Source: Lachnospiraceae bacterium
Lineage (GTDB): Bacteria > Bacillota_A > Clostridia > Lachnospirales > Lachnospiraceae
Length of the DNA: 64,000 nucleotides
Assembly: GCA_017522685.1 (NCBI GenBank)
Contig: JAFWYN010000004.1
Coordinates: 1 to 64,000 of the forward strand
Direction: 5' to 3'
The translations under genes were made by a program, and so were the position numbers. The notes below the pieces were generated by a model. It was not told where the DNA came from and did not search any database. It was given only the letters and a program-made list of their open reading frames with translations. Positions 48,771-56,928 of the stretch are shown here, in pieces (the stretch's first letter is position 1; every line of letters starts with the position of its first letter).

Positions 48771-49949
48771 TTAATGATGGAACAATCTGATTCCGGTAAA
48801 GGCCATAGCCATGTTGTACTTATTTGCACATTCGATTACCAAATCATCTCTTACGGAACCGCCGGGCTGCGCAATATACTTCACGCCACTCTTACGTGCT
48901 CTTTCAATATTGTCAGAGAAGGGGAAGAAAGCATCAGAACCCAAGGTTACGTCCTGCATACCATCCAGCCATGCACGCTTTTCTTCGCGGGTAAATACTT
49001 CAGGTTTTACCTTAAATACCTTCTGCCAAGCGCCTTCGGAAAGCACATCCATATATTCCTCACCAATGTAATTGTCGATAGCATTGTCTCTGTCTGCACG
49101 TCCTACGCTGTCAAGGAACTGAAGTCCCAACACCTGAGGTGCCTGACGTAAATACCAGTTATCAGCCTTCATACCTGCCAGTCTGGTACAATGAACACGG
49201 GACTGCTGACCCGCACCGATACCGATCGCCTGACCGCCCTTTACGAAACATACAGAGTTTGACTGAGTATACTTCAAGGTAATGAGCGCAATCTTCATAT
49301 CGATTAAAGCTTCTTCCGGGATTTCCTTGTTCTCAGTTACGATATTGGATAATAAATCACCATTGATGTCCAGTTCATTTCTGCCCTGTTCAAAGGTAAT
49401 ACCGTATACCTGCTTCTTTTCCAATTCTGCAGGAACATAATTTTCATCAATCTGAATGACATTATAGCCACCCTTTTTCTTAGCTTTTAAGATTTCTAAA
49501 GCTTCCTCAGTATAGCCGGGAGCGATAACACCGTCAGAAACCTCTCTCTTGATTAACTTTGCAGTGTCTGCATCACAAACATCGGACAAAGCGATGAAAT
49601 CACCGAAGGAAGACATTCTGTCTGCACCTCTTGCTCTTGCATATGCGCAAGCCAGAGGAGACAACTCACCCAAATCGTCCACCCAGTAAATCTTAGCCAA
49701 GGTTTCATCCAAAGGAAGACCTACTGCTGCGCCTGCGGGAGATACATGCTTGAAGGAAGTAGCTGCAGGAAGTCCTGTAGCCTGCTTTAATTCCTTTACC
49801 AGCTGCCAGCCGTTGAACGCATCCAAAAAGTTAATATATCCGGGCTTACCGTTTAATACGGTAACAGGCAAATCACTGCCATCCTCCATGTAAATACGAG
49901 AAGGCTTCTGATTGGGGTTACAGCCATATTTTAATTCCATTTCGTTCAT
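48771..49949 (-). CDS. AICAR transformylase (PurH formyltransferase domain only)
   Basis: The 392-residue protein carries only the transformylase part of PurH, turning AICAR into FAICAR with 10-formyl-THF. Motifs: MELKYGCNPNQKPSRIYMED, TSFKHVSPAGAAVGLP with the catalytic K/H pair near residue 67, SPLACAYARARGADRMSSFG, ALITLKYTQSNSVCFVKGGQ, IGIGAGQQSRVHCTRLAG, and the C-terminal SDAFFPFSDNIERARKSGVK with IAQPGGSVRDDLVI. The IMP cyclohydrolase domain that is normally fused in front is absent; a separate archaeal-type cyclohydrolase gene lies 15 bases upstream, so the pair replaces bifunctional PurH. Confidence 0.93.
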   Translation of the reverse strand: MNEMELKYGCNPNQKPSRIYMEDGSDLPVTVLNGKPGYINFLDAFNGWQLVKELKQATGLPAATSFKHVSPAGAAVGLPLDETLAKIYWVDDLGELSPLACAYARARGADRMSSFGDFIALSDVCDADTAKLIKREVSDGVIAPGYTEEALEILKAKKKGGYNVIQIDENYVPAELEKKQVYGITFEQGRNELDINGDLLSNIVTENKEIPEEALIDMKIALITLKYTQSNSVCFVKGGQAIGIGAGQQSRVHCTRLAGMKADNWYLRQAPQVLGLQFLDSVGRADRDNAIDNYIGEEYMDVLSEGAWQKVFKVKPEVFTREEKRAWLDGMQDVTLGSDAFFPFSDNIERARKSGVKYIAQPGGSVRDDLVIECANKYNMAMAFTGIRLFHH

Positions 49950-49964
49950 TGTGGTTTCCTCCGC

Positions 49965-50678
49965 TTAGTTGTTTTTGTTTACAATCTTGGTCTCATATTT
50001 GCCTGTTTCGATATCAATGAATCTTACAAACAAAGACACTTTGTTTTCTTCGTTTAAGCTATTCCAAAGCATATCGGTAAATGCTTCCATATCATCAGGA
50101 ATGCTTACCCACTTGGGCTCGCCTTCGAAGCTGGGCAAAGGATTGCCGTCATGCATATAGGTATGAATGAAGTGACCTTCACCGGCTACAGGGTTTTCAT
50201 AAGCAAAGGTATAACGGTTGCAAGCATCCGGATTACCGTTGTTGCTCTTCAAAATAGACATTGCATAGTTGTATGTACCGTTCTCAATATGCATAATACC
50301 GGAGATACGAGGTGTGTAGTTAGGGCCGTCGGGCTCAAACTCACGACTTCTCAAGGATTGTTCAAAGGTCAACTGCTTGTCCATACCTTCGTAAATAGTA
50401 TCGGTCTGGTCACCGTTGGTTACGATGGTCTTGTTGCCAAGGACACGTACCGGTGCGTAGATAATCAGGCTGGGATCTTCCAGCTTGGAAGGGTCGAAAG
50501 CCTGGGTACGGATACCCTGTCCATCTTCTACGAATACACGATTACGGCTGTTTGTGCTTCTGCCCATGATGAAATATGCGGTTACTGCATATTTGCCGTT
50601 TGCTGACTTACCGATGACAATACCTCTGCCGGGATAAGCATTTTCCTTCAGTTCCTGCTCCAATGATAGCATCTTCAT
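49965..50678 (-). CDS. Archaeal-type IMP cyclohydrolase (PurO family)
   Basis: The 237-residue protein belongs to the PurO-type IMP cyclohydrolase family, which closes FAICAR to IMP. Recognisable stretches are NAYPGRGIVIGKSANGKYAV, AYFIMGRSTNSRNRVFVEDG, VLGNKTIVTNGDQTDTIYEG and FEPDGPNYTPRISGIMHIEN. It is unrelated in fold to the PurH cyclohydrolase domain. The start is an ATG at 50678 with GGAGG five bases upstream (a second ATG at 50672 is possible). It is preceded by a ZTP riboswitch and a terminator and followed by the transformylase gene. Confidence 0.88.
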   Translation of the reverse strand: MKMLSLEQELKENAYPGRGIVIGKSANGKYAVTAYFIMGRSTNSRNRVFVEDGQGIRTQAFDPSKLEDPSLIIYAPVRVLGNKTIVTNGDQTDTIYEGMDKQLTFEQSLRSREFEPDGPNYTPRISGIMHIENGTYNYAMSILKSNNGNPDACNRYTFAYENPVAGEGHFIHTYMHDGNPLPSFEGEPKWVSIPDDMEAFTDMLWNSLNEENKVSLFVRFIDIETGKYETKIVNKNN

Positions 50679-50719
50679 TTCTTCTTCCTCCGTTTTTTTG
50701 AAATGTTCGCTCTAAGGGT

Positions 50720-50763
50720 AAAAATATACCGCCTGAGCATCCTTATCTTAGGTGCCCAGGCGG
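50720..50763 (-). terminator. Riboswitch-controlled terminator before purO
   Basis: On the minus strand the 11-bp stem CCGCCTGGGCA/TGCTCAGGCGG (50753-50763 with 50729-50739; one G-U pair) is followed by TATATTTTTA. Its 5' arm is the conserved 3' strand of the ZTP aptamer, so ligand binding and termination compete directly. Confidence 0.85.
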
Positions 50764-50840
50764 TCGGCTTTTTCTCTATTCTACACTCCCTGTGGGTCAT
50801 CCCACCACAGCTTTCGCTGTTTTCCGCCAGTCGTGTAGCT
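50753..50840 (-). ncRNA. ZTP (pfl) riboswitch aptamer
   Basis: The minus strand carries the conserved blocks in order: CACGACTGGCGG, a hairpin, CCACAGGGAGTGTAG, a linker, and GCCGACCGCCTGGGCA. These match the ZTP/pfl motif that senses ZTP/ZMP (AICAR ribotide), the substrate of the transformylase encoded downstream. High AICAR would release the terminator arm and turn the two genes on, so the product pathway is induced by its own substrate. The identification is from the motif pattern; a covariance search would confirm it. Confidence 0.88.
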
Positions 50841-50849
50841 CATGCAATT

Positions 50850-50878
50850 ATCTTACATGGTTTTTTTGCCATTTGCAA
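50850..50878 (-). promoter_or_regulatory. Promoter of the ZTP riboswitch-purO-purH unit
   Basis: Minus-strand TTGCAA (50873-50878), 17 bases, TAAGAT (50850-50855), ending about ten bases before the aptamer. The spacer includes the short palindrome ATGG/CCAT. Confidence 0.65.
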
Positions 50879-50900
50879 GCCCTTTTCTCAAAAAGGTTGC

Positions 50901-53900
50901 TTATTTTTCTTCCTCTCTCCTTTTCCGGATAAGAACTGCTGCACATGCCATAACCATCATAACTCCAAAAGTCACCATAGGATATGCATTATCTCCGGTA
51001 AGAGGTGCCACTACAGTAGTTGTACCGGTTGAAGGTGTGGAAGGAGTAACAGGAGTAGAAGTAGTAGTACTACCGCTTGTACTTCCGCTACCGGTATTTC
51101 CACCGGTATTCTGGTTTTCAACTTCGTTTGCTATCACAAAAGTACTGAAAGAAGTTGTGGTAAACTCTAAGAATCCACCTGTAATACTTGCATTCAGCTT
51201 TTCAGGAGTGGTTGCACCATCTGCATAGTGCAATACTACTACCTTCTTGCTCTGGTCAATGGATGCCGGAACTGCCATACGAATGGTAACGGGTACCAAA
51301 GGCTGAACCTTGGCATCATCTGCAAAAAGCTTGATGTCTAATGCAACTGCATTCTTATACTTAGAATCTAAGGTAGGTGCTGATATGGATTCAAATACCA
51401 TCTTTGCTTCCTTGTCCAAATCCATACCGATGATTGCACCGATAACCGCTTTGATTTCCGGAACAGTATTTTCTTTCTCAATATTCAATACTCTATTGAT
51501 AGATTCCTTGAACAGTGCTTCAATCTCTTCCACATTAGCTTCCAGGACTTCGTCTAATCTACCTGCTTCCACTAATCCCTTTACTTCAGCAATGATATCT
51601 TTTGCTGCTTCCGTCTTTTCTGCCAAAGTAGCATTTTCATCAACCAACTTATCTAAATCTTCTACTAACTCAGGTAAGGTTGCTGCACCAACCAATGTAA
51701 TAGTACCAAATACATTAGAACCTGACCAACCCTTATCTGTATCATCAGCCCAGTTAATCTTGTTACGAACACTGCTGCTTACTGCATCGTTAAGCTGTAA
51801 TTCGAAACCAACATTTGAACCGTTTACAGGAGTAATATCAGTCCACTTAAATGCAGCTTCAATCACATAGCCACCGTCTACAGTCTTTGTAGCAGAGATC
51901 ACATTTTCAGCCTTACACTTCTGACCGTTAAAGGACTGTTCGTTAGCATAGTTGATACGATACTGTTTGTCGTCATCATCATAGCCTGTGGTCTTTTTGT
52001 TATTTTCGTCGATGAATACTTCGATAGAATCCTGCATCCATGCATCTGCATGGTCCTTATTCAGTACAGTATCCTTAACGTCAGCCAAAACATAGAGATA
52101 ATCCTTGTCCCACAATACCTTAAAAGTAGGATCCGCATCTACGGAACCGAGAGAAAGAGGAATCTCCTCTACGGTTGCCCAACGTTCATCGATTTCACCG
52201 TCTACTACGATAGTTCCGCTTTCCACAGTGGTACCAACCTTCATAAGACCGTTTGCATAATACTTACTACTTGTTTCCTGAGACAAGGTAGTATCGTTAA
52301 ATGCCAAGCTGTCGCTACCATTTACTACCACTACATCCATAGCCACGCTCTTTAATGCTCCTACAGAGTCTAAAGCCACAGCTATTTCTGTCTCATATCC
52401 ACCACTTACTGCCTTCGCATCTGCACGCTTTACAGTTGCTTTCACAGGAGTGGTTGCACCTGCGCTCATAGCAGGATCCACATATACGGTTACAGCATCG
52501 GTTGCATCCACGGTTGCATCCTGTACCTTAACCACTACCTTTAATCCGGTATTATCCCACATAGGAATTACGGTTGCCTTGGTAGCACCCTTTTCCATGC
52601 TGTATTCTGAGCCTGATGTATATTCATCATCTACCTTCTGAGCAATAATGATATCCTTTACTTCAGGAGTCAGCTTGCTGGGATCTACAAATGCCCAATA
52701 TGCAGGCTTAGCCTTATAGTTATCATCAAACAGTAAAGGACACTGCTTTCCGCCGCTGGAAGCGCCACCTACACTGTTGGAGGTCTGTAACCAGGAGTAT
52801 TTATCTACTGTACCCCAGAAAACGATACCGGAAACTTCAATACCATTTTCTGCATCCAGCTTCTTCAATACGTCATAATAAGCTTTGTAACGGTAAGCCA
52901 TCTTATTGTACTCTTCCTCACGGGTCGCATCCGTGCCATCATAAGAACTGCTTGCCTTAATATCCAACTCTGTCCACTGTACTTTTCCAACCACTGCACA
53001 GTAAGCACGTACAGCTGCATCCACCTGTTCCACACTGGGTGAATCAATATTGTGGTGAGCCTGCATACCCATACCATCGATTCTGGTACCTTCTGCAGCC
53101 TTTACAGCTTCCAGCAATTTTACAATACCTTCTACCTTAGAAGGTACACAATCATTGTAATCATTGTAATAAAGTTCCAGACTTGCAGGAGCATACTTAT
53201 TCGCCCACTGGAATGCCTTGATAATATACTCATTACTCTGGCTGCCGTAAACAGATGCCCACTCATTCGGATTGCCGCCATCACCTTCAGATGTTGCTCT
53301 ATAGGTATTTGTACTGTCACTGATTGCCTCGTTTACAACGTCCCAACCATAGAATAAATCTTTATACTTACTGTTAGGTCCTGTATAATACTCAAGCACG
53401 GTCTTAATGTACCATTCCAGACGCAAATCCATTACATCTTTGCTAACCCAATCTGCGTTAGCGTCATAGTTTTCTTTAAAGAACCAATCCGGTGCCTGTG
53501 AGTGCCATACCAATACATGACCTCTTACTTTCAGCTTCTTGTCCGGATTTGCAGTATTCCATGCTAAAATCTTGTCCAGCATAGAGGTTGCTGCCTTTTC
53601 TTCAAACTTAATTACCGGAACCTCTAAAGCTACACCATTAAAGGTAATTTGCTCTGTTTCACCCTTGGCATTACCAAGCATGGCATCCATCTTTAACTCA
53701 TTACCAAAGGTAACTGCATTAAAGTGCTTGGTCACAAGTTCCCAAAGCGTTTCGTCTCTCATCTCACTACTGGTAACTGCAGTACCTGCGATGGTACCAT
53801 CGCCCAAATCGCCTACGATGGTATCTCTCCAATCCGGAATATCCTGCTCGATTTCAGGGATTTCGGGAACGGGCTTGTCTGTCTGTCTCATAGAAACACC

Positions 53901-56762
53901 GGTAATATAGTAATCACCCTTTACACAATCGCCCTGACCGTAATCGGTACCCTGCTCAATAAATCTAAGAACGATTCTATCCGCTTCCCCTCTGCAGGAA
54001 ATGGTAAAGTAACCGGAATACTTGGTCCACTCACCCACCTTAGCAGATGTGTTCTTAAATCCTTGCAATTCAGAAGAATATGCAGTTCCTAAATAGTTGT
54101 TAGAACCATCTAATACAAAGTAAGGTGCAAACTCAATCTTCTTCTGGTTATCAGGTGCATCTGCATACTCGTCAGATAACATTGCATAGAATTCGATATA
54201 GTATTCTGCACCCTTCACTACACGATCCGTAATATCCTGAACAAATGCATCTCCTGTACCGGATGCAGCAGGATCTCTGGAAATCTTACCATAGGTTGTT
54301 ACTTCGTCAAAAATTGCTTCATTTGCAGTTTCTGCTGAAATCACAGAGTTTGCACCCTGTGCACTATTCCACATAGAAACATCAGCATCTGCAAAATTAC
54401 CATTGAGAATAATATTCTCGCCGATTAAATTGTCAGGCGCCTTATCCTCTTCACCGCCTGCACTACCGCCTTCGCTGTATCCCCAGCCTGTAGTGTGGAA
54501 GGTTACGCTGTCTACAACTGCTGTGTAGCTTTCTGCATTCATGGACATGATACCAAAGTGCTTGATACCATCAAATCCATCCTCAATTACCACTGTAGGG
54601 TTACCATATGACACCTGGCTGTCGGGAGCACTGGGCCAGTTGCCGCCATAGTTTTCTACTGTATAGAACTTATAAGCTAATGCACCTTCGTTACCGGAAG
54701 ATACCTTAAAGGTCACCTTATGTACTCTTGCAGGATCAATCTCCTCAGGAATCGCATAGAACACTTCCTGATACTGACCGGTATAAGAATAAGTAACTGC
54801 TCCTGTAGCACTATCTACAGCTGCAGAAACATTCGCCTTATTATCCACTGTCAAATCATTGAAAGTATATGTCTTCTTAATTTCAACATTCTCAAGAGCA
54901 TCTTCCATTGTCAGCTTAACGCCGCTAATCTTAGCTGCGTTGGTTCCGTTTTTCAGATTCATGATACCAAAGGAACCGAATGCTGCTGTAGGCGAATAAG
55001 AAACACCATAATTTGTCAGGGACTCGCCGGAACCACCTGCATTCGCATAAAGCTTCAAACAAATATCCGAACCGCTTGTTACTACTAATTCAATCTTTTT
55101 AATCTTTGCAGAATCAATATTTGCAGGCAAATTATAGAATGTTTCCTGATACTGACCCTGGTAATCAGCAGTGAGCTCACCACCCTTACCAACACTCAAA
55201 TTAACTCCGTAGGATTTTGCGGGATCACCCAAATCCACAAAGTTATAGGTTACTTCATTTTTTTCTACAGGTTCATCAGAGCCTGCTGAGTTATCAACAG
55301 TGAACTTTACTCCGGTAATCTTTACAGAGTTCGTTCCTTCCACCAGGTTCATAATACCAAATGAACCCACAGGATTTGCCGGTGTCATAGATGTAGTATA
55401 ATTACACTCTGAATCTCCGGTTCCATCCGCACTTTCATAAAGCTTAACGGTTACACCTTCGCCTTCTGCAAGCAAAAGTTCTACCTTCTGCACCTTGTTG
55501 GGATTAATATCCTCAGGCAATGCATAAAAGCTTTCCTGATATACATCTGCATAGTCTGCAGTAAGCACACCATTCTCATCAACAGTTAATGTAACTCCAT
55601 ATGAGTTAATCTTTGTAAGTTCATTGAAATCATAGATTCCATCATCTTCAGCAGGGGTATCGGGTACAACAGGAGTGTCTGTACCACCTTCTCCGCCTTC
55701 TGTTGCCTCTTTTGCCTTAACAGTAAAGGTAATTCCGGTAATCTCCATATCAATAGGACCGGTAATACCTTCGTTTGCTGAAGTAATAGCCAGATACTTA
55801 ATGGGTGCTTCTAAGTCGGCCGGTACTTCACGGGTAGGATTGCCATACATGGAATAACCTTCTCCGATTCCATTGCCGCTGGCATCGCTTGTATACCCTT
55901 CTTCCGTATACATCTTATATCCGAACCACCAAACTTCTGCTCCTTCGATGCCGGATACACTCTTTACATTAAACTTAATCTGAGTAATATCTACATCAGC
56001 CAATTCTGCCGGTACGGCATAAAAAATGGATTTGTAGTTTGCAGCAAAAGTTAATTTCTTGCCGCCATCAGCAATATCTTCTGCAACCACATCCCATGCC
56101 ATTGTGGAATTACCCATCTCTGCCATGGTGTAAGTATAATCACCATCTGTAATCTGTGCGTCATCATCTGCATCATCACCGGTACTTCCGTTATTATCTG
56201 ATACACTGTCATCTGCCACAACCTTCTTTACAGTGAAGGTGATTCCGGTAATCTCCATATCAATGGGACCGGTAATACCCTCATTTGCCGAAGTAATAGC
56301 CAAATACTTAATGGGAGTTTCTAAGTCGGCCGGTACTTCGCGGGTCGGATTGCCATACATAGAATAGCCTTCTCCGATTCCATTGCCGCTGGCATCGCTT
56401 GTATACCCTTCTTCCGTATACATCTTGTATCCGAACCACCAAACCTCGGCTCCTTCGATACCGGATACACTCTTTACGTTAAACTTAATCTGAGTAATAT
56501 CTGCATCAGCCAATTCTGCCGGTACGGCATAGAAAATAGACTTGTAGTTTGCAGCAAAAGATAATTTCTTCCCGCCATCTGCAATATCTTCCGCTACTAC
56601 ATCCCATGCCATTGTAGGATTACCCATCTCTGCCATGGTGTAAGTTTTTTCCTCGGTAGTCGTTTCTTCAGCATTCACTTTTAAATCGTTCATCTGAAAA
56701 TTCGTTACTACCATGAGCAGTGCCAGTATTCCGGCAAAGCCCCTCCGTAATCTCTTACGCAT
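50901..56762 (-). CDS. Multimodular wall-anchored GH10 endo-xylanase
   Basis: The 1953-residue secreted enzyme cuts xylan outside the cell. Order: signal peptide (1-31, ending KVNA); two near-identical beta modules (about 40-177 and 210-347); three more divergent copies (about 390-770), each with a YGV..SFGIMNL pattern; a CBM22 domain (780-957, ENIILNGNFADADVSMWN); the GH10 catalytic domain (975-1360) with acid/base Glu in WDVVNEA near 1142 and nucleophile Glu in QWTELDIKAS near 1266; a CBM9-like pair (about 1370-1690, VVDGEIDERWATVEEI); a helical linker; a Thr/Ser-rich stretch; and APLTGDN followed by a membrane helix and RKRRE, a sortase-type anchor variant. Start: ATG at 56762 nine bases after GGAGG. 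The family of the first five modules is unknown to me; carbohydrate binding is inferred. Confidence 0.93.
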   Translation of the reverse strand: MRKRLRRGFAGILALLMVVTNFQMNDLKVNAEETTTEEKTYTMAEMGNPTMAWDVVAEDIADGGKKLSFAANYKSIFYAVPAELADADITQIKFNVKSVSGIEGAEVWWFGYKMYTEEGYTSDASGNGIGEGYSMYGNPTREVPADLETPIKYLAITSANEGITGPIDMEITGITFTVKKVVADDSVSDNNGSTGDDADDDAQITDGDYTYTMAEMGNSTMAWDVVAEDIADGGKKLTFAANYKSIFYAVPAELADVDITQIKFNVKSVSGIEGAEVWWFGYKMYTEEGYTSDASGNGIGEGYSMYGNPTREVPADLEAPIKYLAITSANEGITGPIDMEITGITFTVKAKEATEGGEGGTDTPVVPDTPAEDDGIYDFNELTKINSYGVTLTVDENGVLTADYADVYQESFYALPEDINPNKVQKVELLLAEGEGVTVKLYESADGTGDSECNYTTSMTPANPVGSFGIMNLVEGTNSVKITGVKFTVDNSAGSDEPVEKNEVTYNFVDLGDPAKSYGVNLSVGKGGELTADYQGQYQETFYNLPANIDSAKIKKIELVVTSGSDICLKLYANAGGSGESLTNYGVSYSPTAAFGSFGIMNLKNGTNAAKISGVKLTMEDALENVEIKKTYTFNDLTVDNKANVSAAVDSATGAVTYSYTGQYQEVFYAIPEEIDPARVHKVTFKVSSGNEGALAYKFYTVENYGGNWPSAPDSQVSYGNPTVVIEDGFDGIKHFGIMSMNAESYTAVVDSVTFHTTGWGYSEGGSAGGEEDKAPDNLIGENIILNGNFADADVSMWNSAQGANSVISAETANEAIFDEVTTYGKISRDPAASGTGDAFVQDITDRVVKGAEYYIEFYAMLSDEYADAPDNQKKIEFAPYFVLDGSNNYLGTAYSSELQGFKNTSAKVGEWTKYSGYFTISCRGEADRIVLRFIEQGTDYGQGDCVKGDYYITGVSMRQTDKPVPEIPEIEQDIPDWRDTIVGDLGDGTIAGTAVTSSEMRDETLWELVTKHFNAVTFGNELKMDAMLGNAKGETEQITFNGVALEVPVIKFEEKAATSMLDKILAWNTANPDKKLKVRGHVLVWHSQAPDWFFKENYDANADWVSKDVMDLRLEWYIKTVLEYYTGPNSKYKDLFYGWDVVNEAISDSTNTYRATSEGDGGNPNEWASVYGSQSNEYIIKAFQWANKYAPASLELYYNDYNDCVPSKVEGIVKLLEAVKAAEGTRIDGMGMQAHHNIDSPSVEQVDAAVRAYCAVVGKVQWTELDIKASSSYDGTDATREEEYNKMAYRYKAYYDVLKKLDAENGIEVSGIVFWGTVDKYSWLQTSNSVGGASSGGKQCPLLFDDNYKAKPAYWAFVDPSKLTPEVKDIIIAQKVDDEYTSGSEYSMEKGATKATVIPMWDNTGLKVVVKVQDATVDATDAVTVYVDPAMSAGATTPVKATVKRADAKAVSGGYETEIAVALDSVGALKSVAMDVVVVNGSDSLAFNDTTLSQETSSKYYANGLMKVGTTVESGTIVVDGEIDERWATVEEIPLSLGSVDADPTFKVLWDKDYLYVLADVKDTVLNKDHADAWMQDSIEVFIDENNKKTTGYDDDDKQYRINYANEQSFNGQKCKAENVISATKTVDGGYVIEAAFKWTDITPVNGSNVGFELQLNDAVSSSVRNKINWADDTDKGWSGSNVFGTITLVGAATLPELVEDLDKLVDENATLAEKTEAAKDIIAEVKGLVEAGRLDEVLEANVEEIEALFKESINRVLNIEKENTVPEIKAVIGAIIGMDLDKEAKMVFESISAPTLDSKYKNAVALDIKLFADDAKVQPLVPVTIRMAVPASIDQSKKVVVLHYADGATTPEKLNASITGGFLEFTTTSFSTFVIANEVENQNTGGNTGSGSTSGSTTTSTPVTPSTPSTGTTTVVAPLTGDNAYPMVTFGVMMVMACAAVLIRKRREEEK
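55720..56135. repeat. In-frame 416-base tandem repeat, copy A
   Basis: This copy encodes xylanase residues about 210-347. It matches 56230-56645 over 416 bases at a constant offset of 510, so no insertions or deletions separate the copies. Most differences are synonymous, so the duplication is recent or kept homogenised. Confidence 0.9.
56230..56645. repeat. In-frame 416-base tandem repeat, copy B
   Basis: This copy encodes xylanase residues about 40-177. The offset to copy A is 510 bases (170 codons), so unequal recombination would add or remove one module without a frameshift. Between the copies is a linker rich in Asp (DDSVSDNNGSTGDDADDD). Confidence 0.9.
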
Positions 56763-56874
56763 TTCAAAATACCTCCATTTTATTTTTATGCATATATGTG
56801 CATTATATACTATTCATTTCTTCAATTCTTGCAAAATATTGTCATTTATTCCTCAACTATTGCTAAAGTTAACT

Positions 56875-56911
56875 AAAAACAGCTCCGAAGAAATCCTTCA
56901 GAGCTGTTTTT
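56875..56911 (-). terminator. Terminator after the lipoprotein gene
   Basis: The arms AAAACAGCTC and GAGCTGTTTT, with an inner GAAG/CTTC stem, form a hairpin that ends in T's on the minus strand. It begins 17 bases after the lipoprotein stop and isolates the xylanase, whose own -10 (TATAAT, 56802-56807) lies downstream. Confidence 0.85.
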
Positions 56912-56928
56912 TATTCATTATAGACAAA

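Noticed and set aside
51310..51870. Plus-strand ORF of 186 codons
   Set aside because: It is antisense to the CBM9-like and C-terminal region of the xylanase; Ser-rich composition mirrors the coding strand.
55720..56645. CRISPR-like repeats
   Set aside because: The two long repeats are coding, in frame and 510 bases apart; no short regularly spaced repeats or cas genes were seen anywhere.
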